Source: Rodentibacter sp. JRC1
GTDB lineage: Bacteria > Pseudomonadota > Gammaproteobacteria > Enterobacterales > Pasteurellaceae
Length of the DNA: 64,000 nucleotides
Assembly (NCBI RefSeq): GCF_020521555.1
Contig: NZ_BPWA01000001.1
Coordinates: 1,240,001 to 1,304,000 of the forward strand
Direction: 5' to 3'
The position numbers were made by a program, and so were the translations under genes. Under the pieces are notes generated by a model. The model saw nothing but the letters and a program-made list of their open reading frames with translations. It made no database searches and was not told where the DNA came from. Numbering within the stretch: position 1 is the first letter of the stretch; each line of letters starts with the position of its first letter. This document shows, piece after piece, positions 42,664 through 53,797 of this stretch.

Positions 42664-43107
42664 ATGATTTTGACTATTACACTGATTTTTTCGGCGATCG
42701 TTATTATTGGGTTATCATGGTATGCACTGCGTTTGTTGAAACAATTAAAACAGCAGAAGCAAACCATTTCTCAGGCTAAAACGGCACGCGCAATGCGTTT
42801 AAAGGAAAGCATTGAAATTATTGCAAAAGCAATGCAAACCAAAGAATGTAATCATTCTGAAGGTGTGATTCGCCTTGCGATGTTATTAATGCCATTCGGT
42901 AAAAATTTACAGCCTTATCCGGCAATGGCTGAGCTGTATGAAATTGTGCGGGAGATGCCGACACACGAAGCACGCAGAGAATTGGAGAAAAAATTGCGTT
43001 TTCGTCTCGATTTTGAACGGGAAAGTGCGGAAGCCAGACTTGAACAAGGGATCATAAAAGAATTACATCAATTATTAGATGATATAAAACAATTTGGAGA
43101 GCTTTAA
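42664..43107 (+). CDS. DUF2489-family membrane-anchored protein
   Basis: This 147-residue protein has one N-terminal membrane helix (about 1-22) and a soluble helical domain (about 35-147) typical of DUF2489. Function is unknown. It sits between yihI (3-bp gap) and hemN, whose start overlaps its stop by one base, so the three form one transcript. Confidence 0.8.
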   Translation: MILTITLIFSAIVIIGLSWYALRLLKQLKQQKQTISQAKTARAMRLKESIEIIAKAMQTKECNHSEGVIRLAMLLMPFGKNLQPYPAMAELYEIVREMPTHEARRELEKKLRFRLDFERESAEARLEQGIIKELHQLLDDIKQFGEL

Positions 43108-44473
43108 TGTCAGAGATTATTTGGGATAATACACTTATACAGAAATACAATCAGTCCGGCCCACGCTATACCTCTTATCCGACGGCATTGGAGTTTCACG
43201 AAAATTATACTCATCAGGATTTTGTTGCCGCTGCCGAGCGTTATCCGAATCGTCCGCTTTCTCTTTATGTGCATATTCCGTTTTGCCATCAGCTTTGCTA
43301 TTTTTGTGCCTGTAATAAAGTGATTACACGCCATCAACACAAGGCGGATATTTACCTTGATTATCTTGAAAAAGAAATTATCTCGCGTGCGGAATTGTTT
43401 AAAAATAGAACGGTAACTCAAGTTCACTGGGGGGCGGTACACCGACTTATTTAAGTGAAACGCAATCTGCCTGTTTAATGGCAATGTTAAAAACAAATTT
43501 TAGTATTGCAGAGAATGCGGAAATTTCTATTGAAATTGATCCGCGCCAAATTGAGCTATCTATGCTCGATCACCTTCGTTCGCTTGGTTTTAACCGAATG
43601 AGTATGGGGGTACAGGATTTTAATAAAGATGTGCAAGAAGCCGTTAATAGAGAGCAGGACGAGAATTTTATTTCAGCCTTACTAGAGCGTGCTCGGGAAC
43701 TGGGATTTCAATCGACAAACCTTGATTTGATTTATGGTTTACCGCTGCAAAACGTTGATAGTTTTATGTTTACCTTGAAGAAAGTGATTGCGTTGAATCC
43801 GGATCGTTTGAGTATTTTTAATTATGCTCATTTGCCGAGCCGTGTGCCGGGGCAGGCAAAGATCAAAGAAACTCAGTTACCTGCTCCGGAAACAAAGCTC
43901 ACGATTTTGCAAAAAACTATCGAAACCTTAGGTGAGGCAGGGTATAAATTTATCGGAATGGATCACTTTGCCAAGCCGTATGATGAGCTGGCCATTGCTC
44001 AGCAAAACGGTGTGTTGCACCGTAATTTCCAAGGTTACACGACACAAGAAGAATGTGATCTCCTTGGTTTAGGCGTGTCATCAATAAGTTTGTTAGGGGA
44101 TACTTATGCTCAAAATGAGAAAGATCTCAAAACCTATTATACATTGGTCGAAAGAGACGGTTATGCTTTGCACAAAGGGCTTGTATTAACCGAAGAAGAT
44201 TGTTTGCGCCGAGATGTGATTAAACAGCTCATTTGTAACTTTAAATTAGATTTTGCAGAAATTGAAAAGCAATACAATATCCGTTTTACAGAGCATTTTG
44301 CTGAGGATTTAACCTTATTGAAACCTCTCATTGAAGACGGATTAATTCATTTAACCGCACAAGGTTTACTCGTCCCACCTAAAGGACGTTTGCTCATTCG
44401 CAATATTTGTTTATGCTTTGATGCATATTCTCGCGTAGCTGCAAAACGTCAGCAATTTTCTAGAATTATTTGA
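43107..44473 (+). pseudogene. hemN: Oxygen-independent coproporphyrinogen III oxidase HemN, frameshifted
   Basis: This radical-SAM enzyme of heme synthesis normally decarboxylates coproporphyrinogen III without oxygen. The first frame (43107-43454) contains the iron-sulfur motif PFCHQLCYFCAC and stops early. The rest continues in another frame to 44473. The break is in a run of six G at 43429-43434. Seven G would restore HWGGGTPTYL, the conserved SAM-binding segment, and a protein of 455 residues, the normal length. All other parts look intact. This is either a recent single-base deletion or a sequencing error in a homopolymer. Confidence 0.9.
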
Positions 44474-44523
44474 TTTACGATACCACCAAAATTTGGTGGT
44501 ATTTTCATATTCTGGGATTCATT

Positions 44524-45071
44524 ATGAAAAAGCCTACTTTTTCTTGTTTACACTTACTATTTTCGGCATTTCTCATCCTGTTTTTGCAAATTCTTCCTCA
44601 AATTTGACCGCACTTAATGAAAATCAGTGCTTAGCATTGAAAGATACCGCTGTTTTAAACACGGAAATTCAAAATGTGGAATGGAATAGGCTAAGTGCCG
44701 GTAGATAGATATCAGCGCTGACAGGTGGGGCAAAAAATACTCTACAAGCTAAACCTTATTGTATTGTTGAGGGGGAAATTGCCGCACGTACCGGCGCAGA
44801 CGGTAAGCATTACGGTATAAAATTACAACTGCGTTTACCGGAAAATTGGAACAGTAAATTTCTCTTCCAAGGGGGCGGAGGGAACGGTTTAGATGACTTC
44901 GATCCGTTGAGCGCCTTAGAACAATGGCATGATAACAATCAGGCACCGAATAGTTTGGTTGCGAAAAGTAAAACTTACCCGAATAAACAAATGCCGATTT
45001 GTGCTTATCCGAAGGTTGCAACTTACATCGGAGAGGATGAAAACAAAGCCGAAAGTTTTGAGTGTCGATAA
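44524..45071 (+). pseudogene. Decayed tannase/feruloyl-esterase gene
   Basis: Translating one frame gives a signal-peptide-like start, then PYCIVEGEIAARTGADGKHYGIKLQ and LPENWNSKFLFQGGGGNG. Next come FDPLSALEQWHD, QMPICAYPKVATYIG and KAESFECR, and then a stop. These are the N- and C-terminal signatures of the tannase/feruloyl esterase family. The central few hundred residues with the Ser-Asp-His catalytic core are missing. Further lesions are an in-frame TAG at 44706 and a probable lost A in the ATGAAAAA start (44524-44531). The gene is dead by deletion, nonsense and frameshift. Confidence 0.78.
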
Positions 45072-45127
45072 ATGAAAAGATGAACGATCGCAAGTGCGGT
45101 CGTTTTTTTATATGTTTTTAATGATTA

Positions 45128-45155
45128 AAAGTGCGGTGATTTTTCACCGCACTTT
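45128..45155. terminator. Uptake-signal dyad terminator (cysK side)
   Basis: AAAGTGCGGTGA / TCACCGCACTTT is a perfect 12-bp stem with a 4-nt loop. On the minus strand it is followed by TTAATC, beyond the cysK stop. Confidence 0.7.
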
Positions 45156-45175
45156 GAAGATGTGCGAAGTTTTGA

Positions 45176-46123
45176 TTAAACCTCAATGCCTTCAAATAAA
45201 GCCGTACTTAAATAACGTTCTGAAGCGGAAGGGAGGATTACAACAATCAATTTATTTGTAAATTCAGGTAATTTTGCAATGCGATCGGCAGCTGCAACTG
45301 CAGCACCGGAAGAAATACCGGCTAAAATACCTTCTTCCGACATTAATCGGCGGGCGGTGGCGATGGCAGTATCGCTATCCACCGTTTCTACACGATCAAT
45401 TAATGAGAGATCTAAATTTTTCGGGACGAAACCGGCACCGATACCTTGAATTTTATGAGGGCCCGGTTTCACTTCTTCGCCGGCAAGGGTTTGGCTGATT
45501 ACCGGTGATTCTGAAGGCTCGACTACCACAGATGTGATCGCTTTACCAAAATCTAATTTGATTGCACGTGAAACACCGGTAATCGTACCGCCGGTGCCGG
45601 CTCCGGCTACCACGACATCGACTTTGCCTTCCGTATCCTTCCAAATTTCCACACCGGTCGTTTCACGGTGAATTTGCGGGTTTGCCGGATTCTCAAATTG
45701 TTTTAGCATCACATAATGGTCAGGATTGGCGGCAACAATTTCTTCTGCTTTCGCAATGGCACCTTTCATCCCTTTCGCCCCTTCGGTAAGCACAAGATTT
45801 ACGCCTAATCCGCGTAATAAACGTTTGCGTTCTAAACTCATGGTTTCCGGCATTGTGAGTGTGATTTTATAGCCGCGGGCTGCTGCAACATAGGCAAGTG
45901 CAATACCGGTATTGCCGCTAGTGGCATCCACGATTTCTTTTCCTTTGGTTAGAATGCCTTCTTTTTCTGCCTGCCATACCATATTGGCACCAATGCGACA
46001 TTTCACGCTGAAGCTAGGGTTTCTACCTTCAATTTTTGCGACAATATTGCCTTGACCGAAATTTTTTAAACGCACAAGCGGTGTGTTACCGATGGTGTAA
46101 GAATTATCTGCATAAATTGGCAT
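45176..46123 (-). CDS. cysK: Cysteine synthase A (O-acetylserine sulfhydrylase)
   Basis: This 315-residue PLP enzyme makes L-cysteine from O-acetylserine and sulfide. The PLP lysine is Lys41 in [13 protein letters not shown], and the substrate loop [10 protein letters not shown] and phosphate-binding [10 protein letters not shown] are present. An in-frame upstream ATG at 46159 was rejected because the ATG at 46123 follows AGAGGGA at normal distance and gives the family N-terminus [16 protein letters not shown]. It is downstream of cysZ in the same orientation. Confidence 0.96.
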   Translation of the reverse strand: MPIYADNSYTIGNTPLVRLKNFGQGNIVAKIEGRNPSFSVKCRIGANMVWQAEKEGILTKGKEIVDATSGNTGIALAYVAAARGYKITLTMPETMSLERKRLLRGLGVNLVLTEGAKGMKGAIAKAEEIVAANPDHYVMLKQFENPANPQIHRETTGVEIWKDTEGKVDVVVAGAGTGGTITGVSRAIKLDFGKAITSVVVEPSESPVISQTLAGEEVKPGPHKIQGIGAGFVPKNLDLSLIDRVETVDSDTAIATARRLMSEEGILAGISSGAAVAAADRIAKLPEFTNKLIVVILPSASERYLSTALFEGIEV

Positions 46124-46223
46124 ATTTGTTCCCTCTGTACGGTTTTGTGTTGTCATCAATATAGTTATAGCAGTGCTGATTCCATTTAAAAAATAGTTAA
46201 TGGATCTATTTTATAACGAAACG

Positions 46224-47069
46224 CTATTTCACTATCTGATTATTGCCTGAACGGATATTTGTGCCACTGTTTCTTGTCGCAGGATGAGTAGATGATCCGC
46301 GGCGATAATCAAAATTCATATCAAAACGTAAACGCTCGCGGTAATTCTCTACCCACATTACCGTTGCACCACAAACTGCGACAGGAATGATCACCAAATT
46401 AATGAGAGGGATAAATGTACAGCAAGTGATTAAAGCCCCGAAAGTGAGATTTTGTGTACGTTGTTCACCTAAGGCATTTTTCATTACGTCAAAGGATACT
46501 TTATGGTTATCAAAAGGGTAGTCGCAATATTGAATTGCCATCATCCAAGCCGTAAATAAAAATGTCAATATCGGCACAATGGTTTGTCCTACCATTGGAA
46601 TAAAGCTAAGTAAGAACAACCCCACTATCTTCGGTAAGCTATACCATAGTTTTTGCCATTCACGGCGTAGCATTCGCGGCACATCTTTCATTACATCTAA
46701 CCAGTTGTCATTATTGATCGGTTCACCGGTGAGCATTTTTTCCAATTTTTCCGCTAATAATCCGTTAAATGGTGCAGCGATAAATCCGGATAATGTGGTG
46801 AAGATAAAATAGAACAGCAGTAAAATCATTCCGATGGAAAGCACAAGTAAAATCACACTTAAAAATCCTAACCAATCCGGTAGAAAACCCATTACCCAGT
46901 CAATCATCGTACTGACTTGGGAGATAAACAGCCAAAATAATCCGCTGAGTAATAGGATGTTCATTAAAATAGGCATAATCACAAAGCGGCGTAGCCCTTT
47001 TTGTCTAATAAAATGCCAGCCCATCACAAAATAATGAAAGCCGGATTTAATTTCTTGTTGATTCATCAT
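46224..47069 (-). CDS. cysZ: Sulfate permease CysZ
   Basis: This membrane protein of about 281 residues has four or more long hydrophobic segments. Family features are the N-terminal [25 protein letters not shown] and the [19 protein letters not shown] segment. CysZ imports sulfate for cysteine synthesis, which fits cysK downstream. The ATG-ATG pair at 47069/47066 follows AAGGAAAAA. An earlier in-frame ATG at 47165 would add a basic, non-family stretch and was rejected. Confidence 0.92.
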   Translation of the reverse strand: MMNQQEIKSGFHYFVMGWHFIRQKGLRRFVIMPILMNILLLSGLFWLFISQVSTMIDWVMGFLPDWLGFLSVILLVLSIGMILLLFYFIFTTLSGFIAAPFNGLLAEKLEKMLTGEPINNDNWLDVMKDVPRMLRREWQKLWYSLPKIVGLFLLSFIPMVGQTIVPILTFLFTAWMMAIQYCDYPFDNHKVSFDVMKNALGEQRTQNLTFGALITCCTFIPLINLVIIPVAVCGATVMWVENYRERLRFDMNFDYRRGSSTHPATRNSGTNIRSGNNQIVK

Positions 47070-47217
47070 TTTTTTTCCTTTTGGATATATCAATAAACTT
47101 AAAAAGTGCGGTTGATTTCGGCGGTGTTTTTGCCGTGAAATTCCCCGTCCTCCCTGTTTTTTCACCCCTTAAAATGTGGTAGCATTGACACAATTTTATT
47201 GCCTGTAAGGAGCAAAA

Positions 47218-48171
47218 ATGGATCTTAATACAATTTTGATTATTTTAGGGGTGGTGGCACTTATCGCTCTTGTTGCGCACGGATTATGGTCAAATCGCCG
47301 TGAGAAATCAAAGTATTTTAAAAACGCAGCCACATTTAACCGCACTTTTACACAAGATCGGTCTGAACAAGATCAAAACATCGCTTCTTCGACTACGCAA
47401 TCCGTTTCTCAGTCACAGCCTGCTTTTGAGCAAAATACACAATCGCCATCCTTTGATGAGCAACTTTCCCCACAAGTGGATTCTCACGAAATAGAAAGAA
47501 CGGTAGATGATATTAAAATTTCCATTCCAAATTCTACTCCGGTGCGTGAACCGATTCGTGTCGAATATAATATGAAACCGAGTCAATCTATACCAAATCC
47601 TGCGACAATGACACTTGAACAACTGGAAGCGCAAAGTAACGAATTTGACGGTATTAATTCATCTTCGCCCGAATTGCGCGAACAACTTTCACAAATGGCG
47701 TTAGGCGAGTCAGATGAGGTGAAATCAGCCGTCTATTTTAATCAAGCACGTACGCCGGAAGCCTCGGTAGAAAAACAAACTTCAGGTTATATTCAGCTTT
47801 ATGTGATTTCACCGCAACATCGTGAGTTTCAAGGTTCAAGATTGATTGCATCGCTTGAGAATTTAGGTTTTATTTTTGGCAGCCATAATATGTACCACCG
47901 TCATTTTGATTTAAGCGTGGCAAGTCCGACCTTATTTAGTGTGGCGAATTTACAAGATGAGGGGCGTTTTAACCCATATAATGTTGATTTCACCACAATC
48001 GGTGTGGCGTTATTTATGAAATTGCCTTCGCCGGGAAATGCCTTGGCGAATCTTAAGTTAATGATTCGTGCTGCTAAAACCCTTGCTGAAGAATTGGGCG
48101 GTTCCGTATTAACCGAAGATGAGCAAATTTTTGACGATTACCAAGAACAACGTTATCTTTCCCGCGTGTAA
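47218..48171 (+). CDS. zipA: Cell-division protein ZipA
   Basis: This 317-residue protein has an N-terminal membrane anchor (about residues 4-22), a short basic stretch, a long Gln/Ser/Pro-rich linker (about 40-185) and a C-terminal FtsZ-binding domain (about 190-317, including YIQLYVISPQHREFQGSRL). ZipA tethers FtsZ to the membrane at the division site. It is preceded by AAGGAG and followed, after MITE copy 3, by ligA; zipA-ligA adjacency is usual in this family. Confidence 0.95.
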   Translation: MDLNTILIILGVVALIALVAHGLWSNRREKSKYFKNAATFNRTFTQDRSEQDQNIASSTTQSVSQSQPAFEQNTQSPSFDEQLSPQVDSHEIERTVDDIKISIPNSTPVREPIRVEYNMKPSQSIPNPATMTLEQLEAQSNEFDGINSSSPELREQLSQMALGESDEVKSAVYFNQARTPEASVEKQTSGYIQLYVISPQHREFQGSRLIASLENLGFIFGSHNMYHRHFDLSVASPTLFSVANLQDEGRFNPYNVDFTTIGVALFMKLPSPGNALANLKLMIRAAKTLAEELGGSVLTEDEQIFDDYQEQRYLSRV

Positions 48172-48204
48172 AGCGCATTAATTTTTTACCGCACTTTTGG
48201 CTTT

Positions 48205-48225
48205 CGGCGAACTTTGCGTTCGCCG
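48205..48225 (+). terminator. Hairpin after zipA
   Basis: CGGCGAAC / GTTCGCCG, an 8-bp stem with 5-nt loop. It lies between two inverted uptake signals (near 48188 and 48240) that could extend the structure. There is only a weak T run. Confidence 0.5.
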
Positions 48226-48258
48226 TTATTGTGTATATAAAAGTGCGGTCAGATTTTA

Positions 48259-50435
<2,177 letters not shown>

Positions 50436-50491
50436 TCTTTTATCGATATGATGTGGCCATTAAGTGCGGTCAAATTTTTATTTTTTCTCTC

Positions 50492-50522
50492 TTGACTCCG
50501 TAGTGACTACGGGCTTTAGACT
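50492..50522 (+). promoter_or_regulatory. MerR-type promoter of the metal-export operon
   Basis: TTGACT (50492-50497) and TAGACT (50517-50522) are separated by an over-long 19-bp spacer containing the palindrome CCGTAGTGACTACGG. This is the standard architecture for promoters untwisted by a metal-bound MerR protein. The second gene of the operon encodes such a regulator. Confidence 0.8.
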
Positions 50523-50557
50523 TGTGCTAATTCAATCAGGTTACTTTAAGGAAAAAT

Positions 50558-51220
50558 ATGAACGTTTCTCATTCAACAAATCATTTGTCGCATAACCATT
50601 CCCATCATCATAATCATTCAGAGAAAAACAAAACGATTTTAGGTATTAGTTTGTCCATTATCACCATTTATATGGTGGTGGAATTTCTTGGCGGATATTT
50701 TTTCCAAAGCCTCACTTTAATGGCAGACGCCGGGCATATGGCGAATGACAGCCTGTCGCTTTTGTTGGCATTAATGGCATTGTTTTTAAGCGTAAAATGG
50801 CAAAAATGGTTTGCTTTGTTAAACGGTGTTTCATTGATTGGGGTTGCCATTTGGATTTTATTTGAAGCTTTGCAACGTTGGCAATCTCCTACCGAAATGC
50901 AAGTGCTTCCTATGTTGAGCGTGGCAATCACAGGGCTTGGTGTGAATATTTTGGTGGCTTGGATTATGCTTAAAAGTGATCACGATAATTTGAATATTCG
51001 AGCCGCTTACCTGCACGTCTTGGCGGATTTATTCGGATCGGTGGTAGCGATTGTGGCGGGATTAAGCGTATTATGGTTTGGCTGGCAATGGGTGGATATC
51101 GTAGCAAGTGCGATTTTGAGCCTGCTTGTTTTGCGTAGCGGCGTAGCAGTGACTATTCAGGCGATTAGGGCATTGCGGAATAATGATGAGCATTTTTCGT
51201 TAACATCACATTCTCATTGA
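50558..51220 (+). CDS. Cation diffusion facilitator (probable Zn2+/heavy-metal exporter)
   Basis: This 220-residue CDF protein has a His-rich N-terminus (HLSHNHSHHHNHSEK) and six helices. Metal-site residues are in LMADAGHMANDSLSL (helix 2) and HVLADLFGSV (helix 5). The usual cytoplasmic C-terminal domain of about 80 residues is absent; the protein ends in HSH right after helix 6. The MerR-family regulator follows 19 bp later under the same MerR-type promoter, so expression is probably metal-induced. Zinc is the likeliest substrate, but cobalt, nickel or cadmium are possible. Confidence 0.88.
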   Translation: MNVSHSTNHLSHNHSHHHNHSEKNKTILGISLSIITIYMVVEFLGGYFFQSLTLMADAGHMANDSLSLLLALMALFLSVKWQKWFALLNGVSLIGVAIWILFEALQRWQSPTEMQVLPMLSVAITGLGVNILVAWIMLKSDHDNLNIRAAYLHVLADLFGSVVAIVAGLSVLWFGWQWVDIVASAILSLLVLRSGVAVTIQAIRALRNNDEHFSLTSHSH

Positions 51221-51239
51221 GGCAGCTTAAAGAAAAAAG

Positions 51240-51632
51240 ATGAAAATTAATGAACTTAGTCTTCGCACCGGCGTAAACCTTGAAACGATTCGATATTATG
51301 AAAAACAAGGTATTTTACCCGAACCTAAACGGGCGGCGAACGGTTATCGTTATTATGATGAAGAAAGTGTTGCGCAACTGAATTTTGTAAAAAATTGCCG
51401 TGCTTTAGGCTTTTCGCTAGAGGATATTCGTCAACTCAATCAACTGAAATTCGGTATGGCGGATCATTATCAGGCGGATTGTCTTGTATTGAATCAACTT
51501 GCCCAAGTCGAAGATAAAATCGCCCGTTTATTGGAAATAAAAACGTTTCTACAATCTATTGTCATAAAAGAGGAGCATAGCGAGTCGGAATGCAAGGTAA
51601 TCGCAGGTTTAGTCGAAGGAAAGTGCGGTTGA
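51240..51632 (+). CDS. MerR-family metal-responsive regulator
   Basis: This 130-residue regulator has an N-terminal MerR winged helix (residues 1-70: TIRYYEKQGILPEPKR, GYRYYDEESVAQL) and a dimerisation helix. Likely metal ligands are Cys near residue 83 (QADCLVL) and the terminal Cys residues (SECKVIAGLVEGKCG). This pattern is ZntR/CadR-like. It is the second gene of the CDF operon and should act on the palindromic promoter upstream, including its own expression. Confidence 0.87.
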   Translation: MKINELSLRTGVNLETIRYYEKQGILPEPKRAANGYRYYDEESVAQLNFVKNCRALGFSLEDIRQLNQLKFGMADHYQADCLVLNQLAQVEDKIARLLEIKTFLQSIVIKEEHSESECKVIAGLVEGKCG

Positions 51633-51802
51633 TTTTTCCGGAATTTTGTTGCAATTACCATAAAAGAGATGTTTTTTAGTCTGCCATTTACTTACTCCAT
51701 TATTCGTTTTTTCCTTATTCTCTTTTTATTATTTTAAGGCTAAACAAGCCTAATAAAGTCGGCTAAAATAACCGCATTCAAACAAAACAGGAGTACTAAT
51801 AT

Positions 51803-52552
51803 ATGAATAATATTCAAAATAAAGTCGTGATTATTACAGGTGCATCATCAGGTATTGGTGAGGCAACCGCTTATAAATTAGCGGAAAATGGAGCGAAATT
51901 AGTATTAGGTGCACGCCGTGAAGAGAAATTGAAAGCGATTGTCGAGAACATTAAAGCGAAAGGCGGTGAAGCGGTGTATCGGGTTACCGATGTGGTGAAG
52001 GCGGAAGATAATACGGCATTGGTGGAATTGGCAAAATCGGCTTTTGGTAAAGTAGATGCGATTTTCCTAAATGCGGGCTTAATGCCGAATTCACCGCTTT
52101 CCGCCTTGGAAACGAATAACTGGAATGCGATGGTGGATGTTAATATCAAAGGGGTATTAAACGGAATCGCAGCGGTTTTACCAACCTTTGAAGCGCAAAA
52201 ATCAGGACATATTTTAGCGGTGTCTTCCGTTGCGGGTTTGAAAGTGTATCCCGGCGCAAGCGTGTATTGCGGCACAAAATGGGCGGTAAAAGCGATTATG
52301 GAAGGTTTGCGTATGGAATCTGCTCAAGCCGGAACGAATATTCGCACGGCAACGATTTATCCGGCTGCGGTGCAATCGGAACTGGTTGATCACATCACTA
52401 ATGAATCGACATCTAAAGGGTATCGAGAGCTTTATGATACTTTTGAAATTCCGGCGGAACGTGTGGCGAATGTAGTGGCTTTTGCGCTTTCTCAACCGGA
52501 AGATACCAACATCAGTGAATTTACCTTAGGCCCGACAACACAGCCTTGGTAA
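51803..52552 (+). CDS. Short-chain dehydrogenase/reductase
   Basis: This 249-residue classical SDR has the nucleotide loop TGASSGIGEA, NAGLMP (residues 89-94), the catalytic Ser in VSSVAG and the YCGTKWA (YxxxK) active site. It resembles broad-specificity NADP-dependent reductases such as YdfG-like enzymes. The gene stands alone and is terminated by a strong hairpin. The substrate is unknown. Confidence 0.85.
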   Translation: MNNIQNKVVIITGASSGIGEATAYKLAENGAKLVLGARREEKLKAIVENIKAKGGEAVYRVTDVVKAEDNTALVELAKSAFGKVDAIFLNAGLMPNSPLSALETNNWNAMVDVNIKGVLNGIAAVLPTFEAQKSGHILAVSSVAGLKVYPGASVYCGTKWAVKAIMEGLRMESAQAGTNIRTATIYPAAVQSELVDHITNESTSKGYRELYDTFEIPAERVANVVAFALSQPEDTNISEFTLGPTTQPW

Positions 52553-52874
52553 CGAATTATTGAAATGATGATCGCTCGGCAAGGTTTATGCCTTAAAGAG
52601 CGGTCAAAAATTCAAAGGTTTTTTAAGGTCAATGTAACAAATGTTTTGGGATACATCATTTATAAGTGATGTATCCCATATTTTTTATAAAACGGCGGTT
52701 TTTATCTGCTTTTTTTAAAGGTAATTTTCGGTCGATTTTTGATGCTATATTCCTTTTCTATTATTAATAAAATTAATGTAATAAATGAAGGTTTTGGGTG
52801 ATTTTTGAATTTATTTCAAAAATAGGCTATAATACACCCTTATTATTTCATTTTAAATTTATGAGGAAAGCAGA
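52553..52874. other. Intergenic region between SDR and SemiSWEET genes
   Basis: These 322 bp hold the SDR terminator (52647-52678), one degenerate uptake signal (GAGCGGTC), AT-rich DNA and a possible -10 (TATAAT near 52828) before the SemiSWEET gene. No further gene is seen. Confidence 0.5.
52647..52686 (+). terminator. Terminator of the SDR gene
   Basis: Perfect 12-bp stem TGGGATACATCA / TGATGTATCCCA with an 8-nt loop, followed by TATTTTTTAT. Confidence 0.88.
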
Positions 52875-53132
52875 ATGGAACAACGTTTTATTACTATTTT
52901 AGGCTGGGTTGCTACCTTTACCGCCGTTTGTATGTATGTGTCCTATTTGGAACAAATCGGCTTAAATTTAGCCGGCCAAAAAGGCGGGGTGTTACAACCG
53001 CTTGCTACAGCGATTAACTGTTCTCTTTGGGTTGCTTACGGCTTACTCAAAGAAAAACGGGATTATCCGGTCGCTTTAGCTAACTCCCCCGGTGTTGTGT
53101 TGGGATTAATTGCGTTTTTTACCGCATTTTAG
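52875..53132 (+). CDS. SemiSWEET-type sugar transporter
   Basis: This 85-residue protein has three membrane helices and fits the bacterial SemiSWEET family, half-size relatives of SWEET sugar uniporters that work as dimers. Key features are the proline after helix 2 (VLQPLATAINCSLWVAYGLLKEKRDYPV) and the conserved Asn/Trp pair in NCSLW. It has an AGGAAAG ribosome site and no operon partners. The sugar is unknown. Confidence 0.82.
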   Translation: MEQRFITILGWVATFTAVCMYVSYLEQIGLNLAGQKGGVLQPLATAINCSLWVAYGLLKEKRDYPVALANSPGVVLGLIAFFTAF

Positions 53133-53139
53133 TTTTTGC

Positions 53140-53170
53140 TTTTGACCGCACTTTTAAAGTGCGGTCAAAA
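53140..53170 (+). terminator. Uptake-signal dyad after the SemiSWEET gene
   Basis: TTTTGACCGCACTTT / AAAGTGCGGTCAAAA is a near-perfect 15-bp inverted repeat of two uptake signals with almost no loop. The MITE copy 4 insertion lies four bases beyond. Confidence 0.6.
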
Positions 53171-53174
53171 TTTA

Positions 53175-53294
53175 GGGTATTATGTATCTGTTGCACAAAG
53201 AAAATTTTATTTCTGAGATTTCTTAGGGTAGGGTGTCGTTAGGCGAAGCCGTAACGCACCTTACAATGTTTTGTGCAAGTGCTACATAATACCG
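53175..53294. mobile_element. MITE-like element copy 4 (120 bp, short form)
   Basis: Left end GGGTATTATGTATC (first base changed) and right end ...CTACATAATACCG form the family inverted repeats. One internal hairpin (GGTAGGGTGTCGTTAGGCG with GCCGTAACGCACCTTAC) is present. A perfect 8-bp duplication AAAATTTA flanks it (53167-53174 and 53295-53302). It is non-coding and lies between convergent genes. Confidence 0.85.
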
Positions 53295-53360
53295 AAAATT
53301 TAAGGTGATTTTATCATTCGCTTTGCCAAGAAAAGGAATGAGTAAAAATCATTTATTGTC

Positions 53361-53735
53361 TTATATGCCTTTCACCCGAGACTTGATTGCCGTTAAAGCA
53401 AAACTTTCATCAAGTAACTCAAGCAACAAATTATCATCAATTTCCGAGAGATTTAGGCTCAACCAGTGTTCTTTATTCATATGATATGCAGGATAAACAC
53501 CTTTCATCATTCTGAGTGAGCCGATTTCTTCCGTTTTGACCTTCACATTGATGATTGTGATCTTTCCCTCTTTTTCCACACCGATTTTGGCCGCTTCCGG
53601 CGACATTAAAACGGCAAACCATTTACGATTATTTTGATGTCGAAATACCGCATAATCAGGAAATTTTGACCATAAATATTCTGCCGGCGTACCGTAACTT
53701 TGTTCGATTTTGGAAAGGAGTGTTTCTGTGTTCAT
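53361..53735 (-). CDS. MmcQ/YjbR-family protein
   Basis: This 124-residue protein has the CyaY-like YjbR fold, with FPDYAVFRHQNNRKWFAVLM near the N-terminus and the C-terminal EHWLSLNLSEIDD segment. Members are called DNA-binding on structural grounds only. The ATG at 53735 follows AGGAAAAATAAA. An in-frame upstream ATG at 53774 was rejected for lack of a ribosome site. It lies downstream of MITE copy 4's right end, in convergent orientation with the SemiSWEET gene. Confidence 0.82.
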   Translation of the reverse strand: MNTETLLSKIEQSYGTPAEYLWSKFPDYAVFRHQNNRKWFAVLMSPEAAKIGVEKEGKITIINVKVKTEEIGSLRMMKGVYPAYHMNKEHWLSLNLSEIDDNLLLELLDESFALTAIKSRVKGI

Positions 53736-53797
53736 TTTATTTTTCCTATCAAATGGGTTGATATTAATGCCCAAGTTTGATTTTGTCCGCTACGCAT

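Noticed and set aside
43107..44473. Programmed frameshifting in hemN
   Set aside because: The site is a G run, with no slippery heptamer or downstream structure apparent. The family is not known to use frameshifting, so deletion or sequencing error is simpler.
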